Below are positions 1-8,437 of a stretch of DNA of 64,000 nt, piece after piece. The notes under the pieces were generated by a model, which saw only the letters and a list, made by a program, of their open reading frames with translations, searched no databases and was not told where the DNA came from. The DNA lies in the NCBI GenBank assembly GCA_913020295.1, contig CAJWAA010000011.1, forward strand, positions 1-64,000, written 5' to 3'. The position numbers and the translations under genes were made by a program. This DNA is from an uncultured Flavobacteriaceae bacterium (GTDB taxonomy: Bacteria; Bacteroidota; Bacteroidia; Flavobacteriales; Flavobacteriaceae). The number at the start of each line of letters is the position of its first letter. Positions within the stretch are counted from its first letter, which is position 1.

Positions 1-55
1 CCTGCGACCTCCTGCTCCCAAAGCAGGCGCGATGACCGGGCTACGCTACACCCCG
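1..55 (-). tRNA. tRNA-Pro(UGG), 5' part only (cut by window edge)
   Basis: On the minus strand the sequence begins CGGGGTGTAGCG at position 55 and runs out of the window at position 1. It shows an acceptor 5' strand, a D-arm with the usual GG pair, and the anticodon arm CCTGC-TTTGGGA-GCAGG, whose loop gives anticodon TGG (Pro). The T-arm and 3' end lie outside the window. There is no gene between it and the divergent trpB start. Confidence 0.9.
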
Positions 56-181
56 CAACAATTTTGATTATTTTTAATTGGTGCGCAAAGATAGGATTAA
101 AAAAAAAGATTGCAAATCCTATAATCTCTTAATTTGATAACAATTTTCATATATTTAATGCATTGACAAAAACTTAAATAA

Positions 182-1540
182 ATGGAACGTAAAATTACTC
201 TTAGCGAAAAGGAAATACCAGATAAATGGTATAATGTAGTTGCCGATATGCCCAATAAGCCGCTTCCTCCTCTAAACCCTGGTACAATGGAACCCATAGG
301 ACCTGAGGCCTTAGCTTCTTTGTTTCCAATGGAGTTGATTAAACAGGAAGTAAGTATGGACAAATTTATTGATATACCTGATGAAGTTCGAAAAATATAT
401 TCCATGTGGCGTCCAACTCCCCTATACAGGGCTTACAATTTGGAAAAAAAGTTAGACACTCCAGCTAAAATATATTACAAATACGAAGGGGTGAGTCCAA
501 CCGGTTCACATAAACCTAATACAGCAGTTGCACAAGCCTATTACAATAAAAAAGAAGGGGTCAAAAAAATAACTACTGAGACAGGAGCAGGTCAGTGGGG
601 AAGTGCACTAAGTTATGCCTGTCAACATTTTGATATTGAATGTGAGGTTTATATGGTAAAACTCTCTTATGATCATAAACCCTATCGAAAAGTAATGATG
701 AATACCTGGGGAGCAAAAGTTTTTCCCTCGCCCTCTGAGGCTACTGAAATTGGAAAAAAATTCTTAGCAGAAGACCCAAATACTTCTGGGTCCCTTGGTA
801 TTGCAATATCAGAGGCCATAGAACGAGCAGCTTCTGATGAGCATACAAAATATGCACTGGGTAGTGTACTTAATCATGTCAAGCTTCACCAAACTATTAT
901 CGGACAAGAGGCCATTTTACAGATGGAAAAGGCAGGAGATCTTCCCGACATAGTCATTGCTCCATTTGGCGGAGGTTCAAATTTTTCTGGTTTGGCATTC
1001 CCTTTTTTAAGGCTCAATTTCGATTATGGTAAATCAATACGTTGTATTGCCAGTGAACCCTCCTCGTGTCCTAAGTTGACCAGAGGCGTTTTTAGATATG
1101 ACTTTGGAGATACAGCTGGTATGACCCCTTTGTTACCTATGTTTACACTGGGTCACGATTTTGTCCCTGCGCCCATCCATGCTGGAGGCTTGAGGTATCA
1201 CGGAGCAGGCGTTATTGTCAGTCAGTTGCTAAAGGATAAGTTGATCGAAGCAAGAGCCCACGACAATCTAGAGGTGTTTGAGGCAGGGGTTAAGTTTGCG
1301 CAAGCAGAGGGAATTATTCCTGCGCCCGAAGCCACCCATGGAATTGCCACCGCAATAGAAGAGGCGGAACGTTGTAAGCAAGAAGGTAAATCGGAAACCA
1401 TTTTAATCAACCTTTGTGGTCACGGAAACTTTGATATGAAAGCTTATGAGGATTATTTTGCGGGCAATATAATTAAACATGAACTTTCAGAAGCTGAAAT
1501 TCAAGCTTCGATTGCAAAATTAAATACACCCGAAATATAA
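182..1540 (+). CDS. trpB2: Tryptophan synthase beta-like subunit, TrpB2 type
   Basis: PLP-dependent enzyme expected to join indole and L-serine into tryptophan in the cytoplasm. The 452-aa length, long N-terminal extension and SPTGSHKPNTA motif (PLP lysine K111) fit the TrpB2 subfamily rather than the roughly 400-aa TrpB1. The PLP-phosphate loop GGGSN is at residues 263-267. No trpA or other trp gene is adjacent, which is usual for TrpB2, a subunit that does not depend on TrpA and may salvage indole. It stands alone, divergent from the tRNA-Pro, with about 500 bases of non-coding DNA after it. The ATG at 182 is the only start that keeps the full N-terminus. Confidence 0.93.
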   Translation: MERKITLSEKEIPDKWYNVVADMPNKPLPPLNPGTMEPIGPEALASLFPMELIKQEVSMDKFIDIPDEVRKIYSMWRPTPLYRAYNLEKKLDTPAKIYYKYEGVSPTGSHKPNTAVAQAYYNKKEGVKKITTETGAGQWGSALSYACQHFDIECEVYMVKLSYDHKPYRKVMMNTWGAKVFPSPSEATEIGKKFLAEDPNTSGSLGIAISEAIERAASDEHTKYALGSVLNHVKLHQTIIGQEAILQMEKAGDLPDIVIAPFGGGSNFSGLAFPFLRLNFDYGKSIRCIASEPSSCPKLTRGVFRYDFGDTAGMTPLLPMFTLGHDFVPAPIHAGGLRYHGAGVIVSQLLKDKLIEARAHDNLEVFEAGVKFAQAEGIIPAPEATHGIATAIEEAERCKQEGKSETILINLCGHGNFDMKAYEDYFAGNIIKHELSEAEIQASIAKLNTPEI

Positions 1541-2049
1541 TTTTTAAACAGATTTAATCTCTAATACTATACTAATAGTGTGGAGATTTTTTATGTGTTA
1601 GAATAGACTTTTTGGTTTGAAATTTTGCAATTTCAAATCATTTTTCTGATTTTGAAAATACATTTGACTTGAACTTAACTTATTTAGATATAGCATCCAA
1701 TAAGATGAGACAACCAGATATATTGATTTTTAACCCTAATAAATTATTTTTGAAAAAGTTTTAAGTTTGAAACAAAAGATGATTATTAATTTTTTAAATC
1801 CAAATAAGGTCAGTATAATTCCCAAGGTAAGGCTATAATAATTAAATTGATAGACTAGTCATTTAAATAGTTGAATTGGTGTAGCCTTGATATTATAACC
1901 AAAATTATGTTTACACAAAATAATAAAATTTGTAATGATTTTTAATGTTTTGGATTTAACTTTTTTTATTAGAATTTTAACATTTTTGCAACAGTAATCT
2001 TACTTTAAAAAAAATATATTTGGCTTGGATTTAAATTTGTTGTTGAATT
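1541..2049. other. AT-rich intergenic region
   Basis: About 500 bases between trpB2 and the next small gene, very rich in A and T. I see no convincing ORF, RNA gene or clear terminator with a T-tract. A promoter for the 69-aa gene at 2050 probably lies near its 3' end, but no confident -7/-33 pair was picked. Confidence 0.5.
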
Positions 2050-2259
2050 ATGGAGAACGATAAGAAAACTTCATCCACTTATTTTTTTTATAAGAGTGTA
2101 TTAAGAAAAGTGAGCTTTGATGCAGTTCTTTTCAAAAAAGAATTAAAAAAAGGGCTTATTGCACTTTCAGAAAGAGAAGGAATAAGGCTGTACCGTTGGG
2201 CGTTAACATTTACAAGGACTCAACCAGATTTGAACTGTAATATTCAATTTGCTTTTTAG
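2050..2259 (+). CDS. Small conserved-looking cytoplasmic protein (69 aa)
   Basis: I do not assign a function. The protein is basic, without signal peptide or membrane segment. Its first 45 residues (FFYKSVLRKVSFD, then LFKKELKKGLIAL) resemble a short helical protein pattern often seen as a stand-alone small gene in flavobacteria, which is why I treat it as real rather than noise. That recollection is not backed by a search. It converges on oxyR and overlaps its stop by a few bases. The last 15 residues after LYRWALTF look less typical and the gene may have a shifted C-terminus. Confidence 0.55.
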   Translation: MENDKKTSSTYFFYKSVLRKVSFDAVLFKKELKKGLIALSEREGIRLYRWALTFTRTQPDLNCNIQFAF

Positions 2260-3191
2260 ATCCTCTCTGGAGTGATTACTTCAATGTTTTCAAATCGAAT
2301 AGCACCCCTGATTATGCTAGTTATCGTTGATCTAATAGCATTAATTACAGGCAGTTTTAATTGACTTTTGTAATGAATTAAACTAACTTCTCTTGCCGGT
2401 GCTGGTTCGGGAAAAAATCTTAAGTTTTTCTTCTTTAAGTCTGTCAAATTGTTTCCATGCAAATAAGGAAGTAGTGTCATCCAAGGTCCTTCGTCAGATA
2501 AATTTATTAAAGTCTCAATACTTCCGCTTTTTAGATCAAATGGTTTGCCTCCAATTTGGTTCATCTGACAAAGGTTTAGCACATGATTTCTGAAACAATG
2601 TCCATCTTCTAACACTAATAAATCTGTCATGTTCAAATCGTCAACTTCGATTTGCTTAATTGAATGTAATGAGTTTCCCTCTGGTATATACCCTACAAAG
2701 GGTTCGTGGTATAAGGGAAGTTCAATAATGGAATTCAAACTTAAAGGAGTAGCAGCAATACCAGCATCCAAATGACCCTCCTCCAGCATTTTAATAATAT
2801 TATGAGTGGTTAATTCTTCAATCTTAAGATCAACTTTAGCATATTTTTTAATAAATGTATTAAGAAACATGGGCAGTAAAGTTGGCATTACAGTAGGTAT
2901 AATACCCAGCTTGAACTCACCACCTATAAACCCTTTTTCTGTGGATACAATGTCTTGCATTCGTGTTGCCTCTTCAGTAATCTTTTTGGCTTGTACAAGA
3001 ATTTTTTTTCCAATGTCTGTAAGTATAATGGGTTTAGTCGATCGGTTAAATATTTTAACTCCTAGTTCTTCCTCTAATTTTTGAACTTGCATACTTAAAG
3101 TAGGTTGCGTAACAAAGCATTTTTCGGCTGCAATTGTGAAGTTACCATATTCAGCAACAGCATTCATGTAATGTAGTTGTGTAAGTGTCAT
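2256..3191 (-). CDS. oxyR: Hydrogen peroxide sensor OxyR (LysR family)
   Basis: LysR-type regulator of 311 aa. An N-terminal winged helix-turn-helix (about residues 1-60; TAAEKCFVTQPTLSMQVQKL) is followed by a periplasmic-binding-protein-like sensor domain. The motif LEDGHCFRNHVLNLC puts cysteines at 199 and 208, the same positions as the redox disulfide pair of E. coli OxyR, so I call it OxyR and not a generic LysR protein. It is expected to turn on catalase, peroxiredoxin and Dps genes under peroxide. None of these lie next to it, so it probably acts in trans. It is monocistronic and convergent with the small gene at 2050. Confidence 0.93.
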   Translation of the reverse strand: MTLTQLHYMNAVAEYGNFTIAAEKCFVTQPTLSMQVQKLEEELGVKIFNRSTKPIILTDIGKKILVQAKKITEEATRMQDIVSTEKGFIGGEFKLGIIPTVMPTLLPMFLNTFIKKYAKVDLKIEELTTHNIIKMLEEGHLDAGIAATPLSLNSIIELPLYHEPFVGYIPEGNSLHSIKQIEVDDLNMTDLLVLEDGHCFRNHVLNLCQMNQIGGKPFDLKSGSIETLINLSDEGPWMTLLPYLHGNNLTDLKKKNLRFFPEPAPAREVSLIHYKSQLKLPVINAIRSTITSIIRGAIRFENIEVITPERI

Positions 3192-3307
3192 TGTAAATTG
3201 CTATTAAGAATATAAAATTAATAAGATAAAATTATTATGTTAAGTTTTAAAACACAAATTTTAATTAAAAAAACGATTTTATAATATTTTAATTAAATTA
3301 ATGGTGA

Positions 3308-3997
3308 TTAATTGATGATTCTAATTTTAATATAAATATTATCTATAGGCATTTCCCTTTTGTCGATCTTTTCTTGGTTTATTAAATCTACTACATCCAT
3401 TCCTTTGATAACCTCTCCAAAAGCAGTGTAATTTCCGTCCAAATGATAAGCTCCAGGAGATTGTTGAACGATAAAGAATTCATAGGGAGATGCCAATTTA
3501 TGTGGATTGTCAATTTCGCTACTTGGCATGGATATTACCCCACGGTGATGTGAATTACCATTTTTGGTATCCGGGGGGAGAAGGTAGCGTCCAATTTCAC
3601 GTCTTTTTTTCATACTTTTGGGACTGTCTGAATTCCCACCTTGTATAATAAACTTTGGAACCACGCGGTGAAACATCGTGCCGTCGAAATATTTTTTTTT
3701 GGTTAGGAAAATAAAATTTGCACGATGGTAGGGAGTGTTGTCATACAATAAAACGTCAATTTCTCCAAATTTGGTAATAATTCTTACTTTATTTTCCATG
3801 TTTTTTTGGGCGTATTCATAAAAAAACGGAATCGCATTTTGATCATTCAAATAAGGGGCTTTATACGGTTTAGGTGTTACTTTTTTAAGTTGTTTTTTTT
3901 CAGGAACTTTGAATTTTATGGATTCTTTTTTCGGTTTCATCTGACAGCCCATCTGAACAAAAATTATAACCCATAATAACAATTTTAGTATTTTCAT
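3308..3997 (-). CDS. Cyclophilin-type peptidyl-prolyl isomerase, lipoprotein
   Basis: Catalyses cis-trans isomerisation of prolyl bonds, probably in the periplasm or at the outer membrane. The N-terminus is a lipoprotein signal (hydrophobic stretch then VQMGC, lipid Cys18), followed by a charged linker and a cyclophilin domain from about residue 75 to the end, with the core motif MFHRVVPKFIIQGG. Length is 229 aa. Its ATG overlaps the ATG of the divergent Nudix gene within the tetranucleotide CATG at 3995-3998, so each gene's leader and promoter must lie inside the other's coding sequence. Not GldI, which is FKBP-type. Confidence 0.9.
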   Translation of the reverse strand: MKILKLLLWVIIFVQMGCQMKPKKESIKFKVPEKKQLKKVTPKPYKAPYLNDQNAIPFFYEYAQKNMENKVRIITKFGEIDVLLYDNTPYHRANFIFLTKKKYFDGTMFHRVVPKFIIQGGNSDSPKSMKKRREIGRYLLPPDTKNGNSHHRGVISMPSSEIDNPHKLASPYEFFIVQQSPGAYHLDGNYTAFGEVIKGMDVVDLINQEKIDKREMPIDNIYIKIRIIN

Positions 3998-4640
3998 GGA
4001 ATACAGTTTTTTTTTGAATCTTTTGACAAATTTAAAAGAAATCAGTCTACCCGGTAGTGTCGCCCATTCTCTTTTGGCACCCCCTAAACGAATGGATCAA
4101 GTTAGATCTATTCTAAAAACAAGTACTAAAATCAAAAAAGCTGCAGTGCTATTGCTTTTATATCCTGATGCTAAAGACAAAGTAAGTTTTGTATTAACTC
4201 GCCGTAAGGTTTATAATGGTGTTCACTCGGGACAAATTAGCTTTCCAGGTGGCAAACCCGAGAAATCTGATGATAATCTTTGGTCTACTGCTTTAAGGGA
4301 GACCCATGAAGAAATAGGAGTATCATTAGATCAAATAAAACATCTAAGGTCACTTACTGAACTCTATGTGCCACCTAGTAATTTTCTAATAATTCCCTAT
4401 GTTGGATATTCTGAAAAATCATGTGTATTTAAACCCGATCCTACGGAAGTAGATGTCATATTGGAAATATCATTGCAGGATTTAATTAGCAAAACACCAA
4501 AAATAACAAAACAAGCTACTTCGTCTTGGGGTACTATTAATGTGCCTTCATATGTCTTTGAACATCATGAGGTCTGGGGAGCAACAGCAATGATTTTGTC
4601 TGAATTTAAAATGTTATTAACAGCTCAGCTATTCAAATAG
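3996..4640 (+). CDS. Nudix hydrolase, CoA pyrophosphatase (NudL-like)
   Basis: Probably hydrolyses CoA or a similar nucleotide diphosphate derivative. The Nudix signature REXXEEXG is at residues 101-108 (RETHEEIG), preceded by SGQISFPGGK, the pattern typical of the NudL/CoAse group. The N-terminus (ISLPGSVAH..LAPP) matches the usual start of flavobacterial members, supporting the ATG at 3996 although that codon overlaps the start of the divergent cyclophilin gene. The acyltransferase follows after 33 bases and is likely co-transcribed. Confidence 0.85.
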   Translation: MEYSFFLNLLTNLKEISLPGSVAHSLLAPPKRMDQVRSILKTSTKIKKAAVLLLLYPDAKDKVSFVLTRRKVYNGVHSGQISFPGGKPEKSDDNLWSTALRETHEEIGVSLDQIKHLRSLTELYVPPSNFLIIPYVGYSEKSCVFKPDPTEVDVILEISLQDLISKTPKITKQATSSWGTINVPSYVFEHHEVWGATAMILSEFKMLLTAQLFK

Positions 4641-4673
4641 TTTATATTTGTCCAGAACAATTTGATAAGGTAG

Positions 4674-5465
4674 ATGTTCAAAAAAAATCCATTTGGCCAT
4701 TATTTGTTTCTAAAAAAATGGCTCATCCGTCTTATGGGTGGCCTTACCCACAGGCGCTACAGAGGATTTAATCAATTAAAGGTGGAGGGTTCCGAGGTAA
4801 TCAGACATTTGCCCCAGAATAATGTTTTATTTGTTTCAAACCATCAAACCTATTTCGCAGATGTTGTGGCCATGTTTCATGTTTTCAATGCCAGTTTAAG
4901 TGGACGTATTGATTCGATTAAGAATATTGGTTATTTATGGAATCCCAAACTGGAAATTTATTTTATTGCTGCAAGAGAAACTATGAAGTCTGGTGTTTTA
5001 CCAAGAATTTTGGCCTATGCTGGATCCGTTTCTATCGAACGAACTTGGAGAGAAAAAGGAGTAGAGATTAATCGAAAGGTAAAGATGAGTGATATTTCCA
5101 ATATTGGTTTAGCTCTAGAGGACGGCTGGGTAATTACTTTTCCTCAAGGTACAACAACACCATTCAAACCCATAAGAAAAGGAACCGCTCATATTATAAA
5201 GCGTTATAAACCCATTGTTGTACCAATAGTGGTTGATGGTTTTAGAAGATCTTTTGATAAGAAAGGCATCAGAATAAAAAAAAGAGGGATTCTTCAGTCC
5301 ATGGAAATCAAAACTCCATTGGAGATCGATTATGAAAATGAATCTATTGAGACCATTGTCAAAAAAATAGAATATGCCATAGAACAGCATCCCTCATTTC
5401 TCAAAGTAATCCCAAAAGATGAGTTAGAAAATGAAGAGCAACTTAACAAAAAACGTGAGTGGTAA
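4674..5465 (+). CDS. 1-acylglycerol-3-phosphate acyltransferase-like (PlsC family)
   Basis: Likely transfers an acyl chain to a lysophospholipid or related glycerolipid at the inner membrane. The family's catalytic block is present as SNHQTYFAD (H57, D63) and the phosphate-binding block as FPQGTTTPF. The spacing is H-X5-D rather than the canonical H-X4-D, so it belongs to a divergent branch or the acidic residue is displaced by one. The N-terminal 25 residues are amphipathic and may associate with the membrane. It follows the Nudix gene in the same direction. Confidence 0.8.
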   Translation: MFKKNPFGHYLFLKKWLIRLMGGLTHRRYRGFNQLKVEGSEVIRHLPQNNVLFVSNHQTYFADVVAMFHVFNASLSGRIDSIKNIGYLWNPKLEIYFIAARETMKSGVLPRILAYAGSVSIERTWREKGVEINRKVKMSDISNIGLALEDGWVITFPQGTTTPFKPIRKGTAHIIKRYKPIVVPIVVDGFRRSFDKKGIRIKKRGILQSMEIKTPLEIDYENESIETIVKKIEYAIEQHPSFLKVIPKDELENEEQLNKKREW

Positions 5466-5657
5466 TTTTTTTTATTTTTTTTAGCTTATATTAAACTCTA
5501 CCTAAAATCTAAGTTTTTGAACTATAGATATGAAATTAGCCCTCAATATAATTTCCTTTAATTTAAGCAAGAAAACCTCATAATTTTTTAATATCAAAAA
5601 GACTTGAAAAACACCAACTTTAGACCATCTTATAGATTAGTTTTCTTCAATAAACTA

Positions 5658-6689
5658 ATGATTTTTTCTTTTCTAAAACCCTTTTTTTTGGTTCTGATAT
5701 TATTCTCATTAACAGCATGTAAAACCCCATACCAAAGTATGACTTTTGATGAAAATCTCCTACCTAAGAAACCTAATTACGAAGAGTCTAAAAGTTGGGC
5801 TGTGCTTCCTGGAAAATATCCTTTGTCACTATGGGATTTTAAAAAAATAAAAAACGATAAAAAAGCTGATGTTTTTTACATTTATCCAACCCTTTTTACA
5901 GACAGAAAAATCAAACAATGGAATGCTGATATTTGGACTTCGTCCATCAGACAAGATGTTTTCAAAACAGCCATAAAGTATCAAGCTTCAGCATGGCTCA
6001 ATGCAGGTGATTTGTATGTACCGTTTTACCGACAGGCACATTACAGAATCTTTGTTGAACCCTACAGCAAAGTTGGTGGGCCTGCATGGGAAATCGCTTA
6101 TGAGGATTTAAAAAGTGCTTTTCAATATTACCTAAAGCATTACAATAAAGGTAAGCCCATTATCATTGCCTCACATAGTCAGGGAAGTATGCATGCTAAA
6201 AGATTGATTAAAGAATTTTTTGATCAAAAGCCATTAAAAAATCAATTGGTAGTGGCTTATCTAATTGGAACTCGCATTTTGCCGGATGAATTTCAATCCA
6301 TTCATCCTCTAGATAGTCCAAATACAGTAGGTGGATTTGTCAGTTGGAATGCTTACAAAATTGATAAGTTGCCCAAAAATTACGAAAACTGGTATGAGGG
6401 AGGTGTCACAACCAACCCAATTACTTGGGATAATCAAACCACCTCAAAAATAAATGATCATAAGGGGGTGTTTGGTGAAGATTCAAAAATTTATCCCAAA
6501 AGTCTCATTGTAAAAGTAATTGATGGACTTTTGTGGACTTCTCTTCCTCAAATTCCAGGTCGATTCTTTCTTTCTTTAATTCAAAATTATCATTTTGCAG
6601 ATATAAATTTATTTTGGAAGGATATAGAACAGAATGCCATTGCCAGAGTTAATGCCTGGTACCAAAAAAAATCTAATGAAACAAAATAA
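5658..6689 (+). CDS. DUF3089 alpha/beta-hydrolase-like lipoprotein
   Basis: Predicted exported serine hydrolase of unknown substrate. I start it at the ATG at 5658 because this gives a clean lipoprotein signal (hydrophobic run then FSLTAC, lipid Cys22). A longer frame from a TTG at 5604 would bury that signal. The nucleophile elbow is ASHSQGS and the fold around it (FYIYPT, YVPFYRQ, AYLIGTR) fits DUF3089. The 3' end overlaps the next gene by 14 bases, so the two are translationally linked. The substrate, perhaps an ester or lipid, cannot be told. Confidence 0.8.
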   Translation: MIFSFLKPFFLVLILFSLTACKTPYQSMTFDENLLPKKPNYEESKSWAVLPGKYPLSLWDFKKIKNDKKADVFYIYPTLFTDRKIKQWNADIWTSSIRQDVFKTAIKYQASAWLNAGDLYVPFYRQAHYRIFVEPYSKVGGPAWEIAYEDLKSAFQYYLKHYNKGKPIIIASHSQGSMHAKRLIKEFFDQKPLKNQLVVAYLIGTRILPDEFQSIHPLDSPNTVGGFVSWNAYKIDKLPKNYENWYEGGVTTNPITWDNQTTSKINDHKGVFGEDSKIYPKSLIVKVIDGLLWTSLPQIPGRFFLSLIQNYHFADINLFWKDIEQNAIARVNAWYQKKSNETK

Positions 6690-7467
6690 AAAAGTGGTTT
6701 GGATTACCGGGGCCTCGTCAGGAATAGGAGAGGCATTGGCAAAAATTTATTCCGAGAGGGGACAAAGGTTAATTTTGTCATCAAGAAGAGAATCATTGTT
6801 AGAAGATGTCAGATTAAAGTGTTCAAATCCTGATAACATAAAAATTTTACCACTTGATTTAAACGATTTTGATGATGCAACAGTTAAAGTCGAGAAAGCA
6901 TATGATTTTTTTGGAAGGATTGATATTCTGATAAATAATGCAGGTATAAGCCAAAGGTCGTTGATCGCAGATACACAATTTGATATTTTTAAAAAACTGA
7001 TTAATATCGATTATTTGGGAACAGTTGCGATTAGTCGTGCATTACTCCCTTTTTTTATAGATCAAGGGGGAGGCCATTATGTTGTAGTGAGTAGTGTTAT
7101 GGGTAAGTATGGTTCCCCTTTCCGATCGGGTTATGCTGCTGCAAAGCACGCCTTACACGGATTTTTTGATGTGATGAGGATGGAACACCAAAAAGACAAC
7201 ATACACGTAACCATTATTTGTCCTGGTTTTATTAAAACCTCAATTTCTAAAAATTCCCTCAGTGGAGATGGTTCTGTCACCGGTATCGATGACCTCGCCA
7301 CAAGAAAAGGAATGAAGGTAGAAGATTTTGCCCTTAAAATGATACGATCGGTAGAACAAAAAAAATGGGAAGTTTCATTTGGAGGGAAGGAAAGATTGGG
7401 GTTATATTTAAAAAGGTTGTCAAATAAATTATTGCACAATGTTGTGATAAGAAGCAAAGTGAGGTAA
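6676..7467 (+). CDS. Short-chain dehydrogenase/reductase (SDR)
   Basis: NAD(P)-dependent oxidoreductase. It has the TGASSGIG dinucleotide loop near the N-terminus, NNAG, a catalytic serine in VVSSVMG and the YxxxK pair in SGYAAAK, followed by a C-terminal CPGFIKT segment. Start chosen at ATG 6676, which puts the Rossmann loop directly after the start as in the family; the longer frame from 6634 lies inside the upstream gene. It resembles the DHRS7-like group of lipid-metabolism SDRs, but the substrate is inferred only loosely. It overlaps the DUF3089 gene and is followed after 4 bases by the isomerase-like gene. Confidence 0.85.
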   Translation: MKQNKKVVWITGASSGIGEALAKIYSERGQRLILSSRRESLLEDVRLKCSNPDNIKILPLDLNDFDDATVKVEKAYDFFGRIDILINNAGISQRSLIADTQFDIFKKLINIDYLGTVAISRALLPFFIDQGGGHYVVVSSVMGKYGSPFRSGYAAAKHALHGFFDVMRMEHQKDNIHVTIICPGFIKTSISKNSLSGDGSVTGIDDLATRKGMKVEDFALKMIRSVEQKKWEVSFGGKERLGLYLKRLSNKLLHNVVIRSKVR

Positions 7468-7471
7468 ATCA

Positions 7472-8368
7472 ATGAAAAAAAAATTAAATAGAAAAAGAAG
7501 ACATGCGTTAAAACAAATTACTCTCACCTCTTTGGGTTTGCCCATGATCGGTCAATTAAAATTCTATGATTCTAAAAACACCAATTACCTTAATCAAAAA
7601 AATATGAAAGGAAATATCAATCATTCAGTTTGCAAATGGTGCTATAGCCAAATCCCTTTAGATCAATTTGCTAGAGCTGTCAAATCAATTGGAATAACCG
7701 GTATTGACCTGATTGGACCAAAGGAATGGTCTGTTTTAAAAAAACACGGTTTATCCTCTTCAATGTGCAACGGGGCTGAAATAAGTCTTACTGAGGGGTG
7801 GAATGATGAACAATATCACTCAACCTTGGTGCATAGTTATCTCAAGCACATCGACTTGGTCTCCGATGCAGGATATAAAAATTTGATATGTTTTTCAGGA
7901 AACCGAAGAAACATAGATGATGAGATGGGAATGGTTAATTGCGTCCAAGGACTTAAAAAAATTATAGGTCATGCTGAAAAAAAAGGGGTTATAATTCATA
8001 TGGAATTACTTAACTCAAAAGTAGATCATCAAGACTACATGTGCGATAACTCCCAGTGGGGCTTTGAGTTGTGCAGAAGAATTGGATCCAGTAATTTTAA
8101 GTTACTTTATGACATTTATCATATGCAAATTAATGAAGGTGATGTCATAAGAACGATTAATGAAAACCATGAATTCATAGGACATTACCATACCGCAGGG
8201 GTTCCAGGGAGAAACGAGATAGACCAAACACAAGAGTTGTTTTATCCTGCGATAATGAAAGCCATTGTAGCTACAGGCTTTAAAGGATATGTTGCTCAGG
8301 AATTTATACCTAAAAACAATGAGCCAATACAATCACTTGAAAATGCTATTCAAATATGCGATGTTTAA
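7472..8368 (+). CDS. Hydroxypyruvate isomerase-like TIM-barrel protein
   Basis: Sugar isomerase/epimerase of the AP-endonuclease-2 fold. Metal ligands of this fold are visible as Glu in VIIHMELLN, Asp in LLYDIYHMQ, His in GHYHTAG and Glu in AQEFIP. The N-terminus (KKLNRKRRHALKQITLTSLG) resembles a twin-arginine export signal but is weak, so location is uncertain. Hydroxypyruvate isomerase interconverts hydroxypyruvate and tartronate semialdehyde; close relatives act on other small sugars, so the substrate is open. Third gene of a compact run with the DUF3089 and SDR genes. Confidence 0.8.
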   Translation: MKKKLNRKRRHALKQITLTSLGLPMIGQLKFYDSKNTNYLNQKNMKGNINHSVCKWCYSQIPLDQFARAVKSIGITGIDLIGPKEWSVLKKHGLSSSMCNGAEISLTEGWNDEQYHSTLVHSYLKHIDLVSDAGYKNLICFSGNRRNIDDEMGMVNCVQGLKKIIGHAEKKGVIIHMELLNSKVDHQDYMCDNSQWGFELCRRIGSSNFKLLYDIYHMQINEGDVIRTINENHEFIGHYHTAGVPGRNEIDQTQELFYPAIMKAIVATGFKGYVAQEFIPKNNEPIQSLENAIQICDV

Positions 8369-8415
8369 CTACTAAGGTATTTAAATTTTAATTTAAAAAT
8401 ATGACATTAATTTAT

Positions 8416-8423
8416 TAAATTTG
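8416..8423 (+). promoter_or_regulatory. Candidate -7 box (TAAATTTG) of ompA
   Basis: TAAATTTG fits the Bacteroidota -7 consensus TANNTTTG and lies 14 bases before the ompA ATG at 8438. I do not see a clean TTTG -33 box at 19 bases upstream, so this is a half-site call. Confidence 0.45.
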
Positions 8424-8437
8424 ACAAAATTTCAAAA

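Noticed and set aside
97-405. 102-aa antisense ORF over the start of trpB2
   Set aside because: Fully overlaps a well-supported gene; composition is that of a shadow frame.
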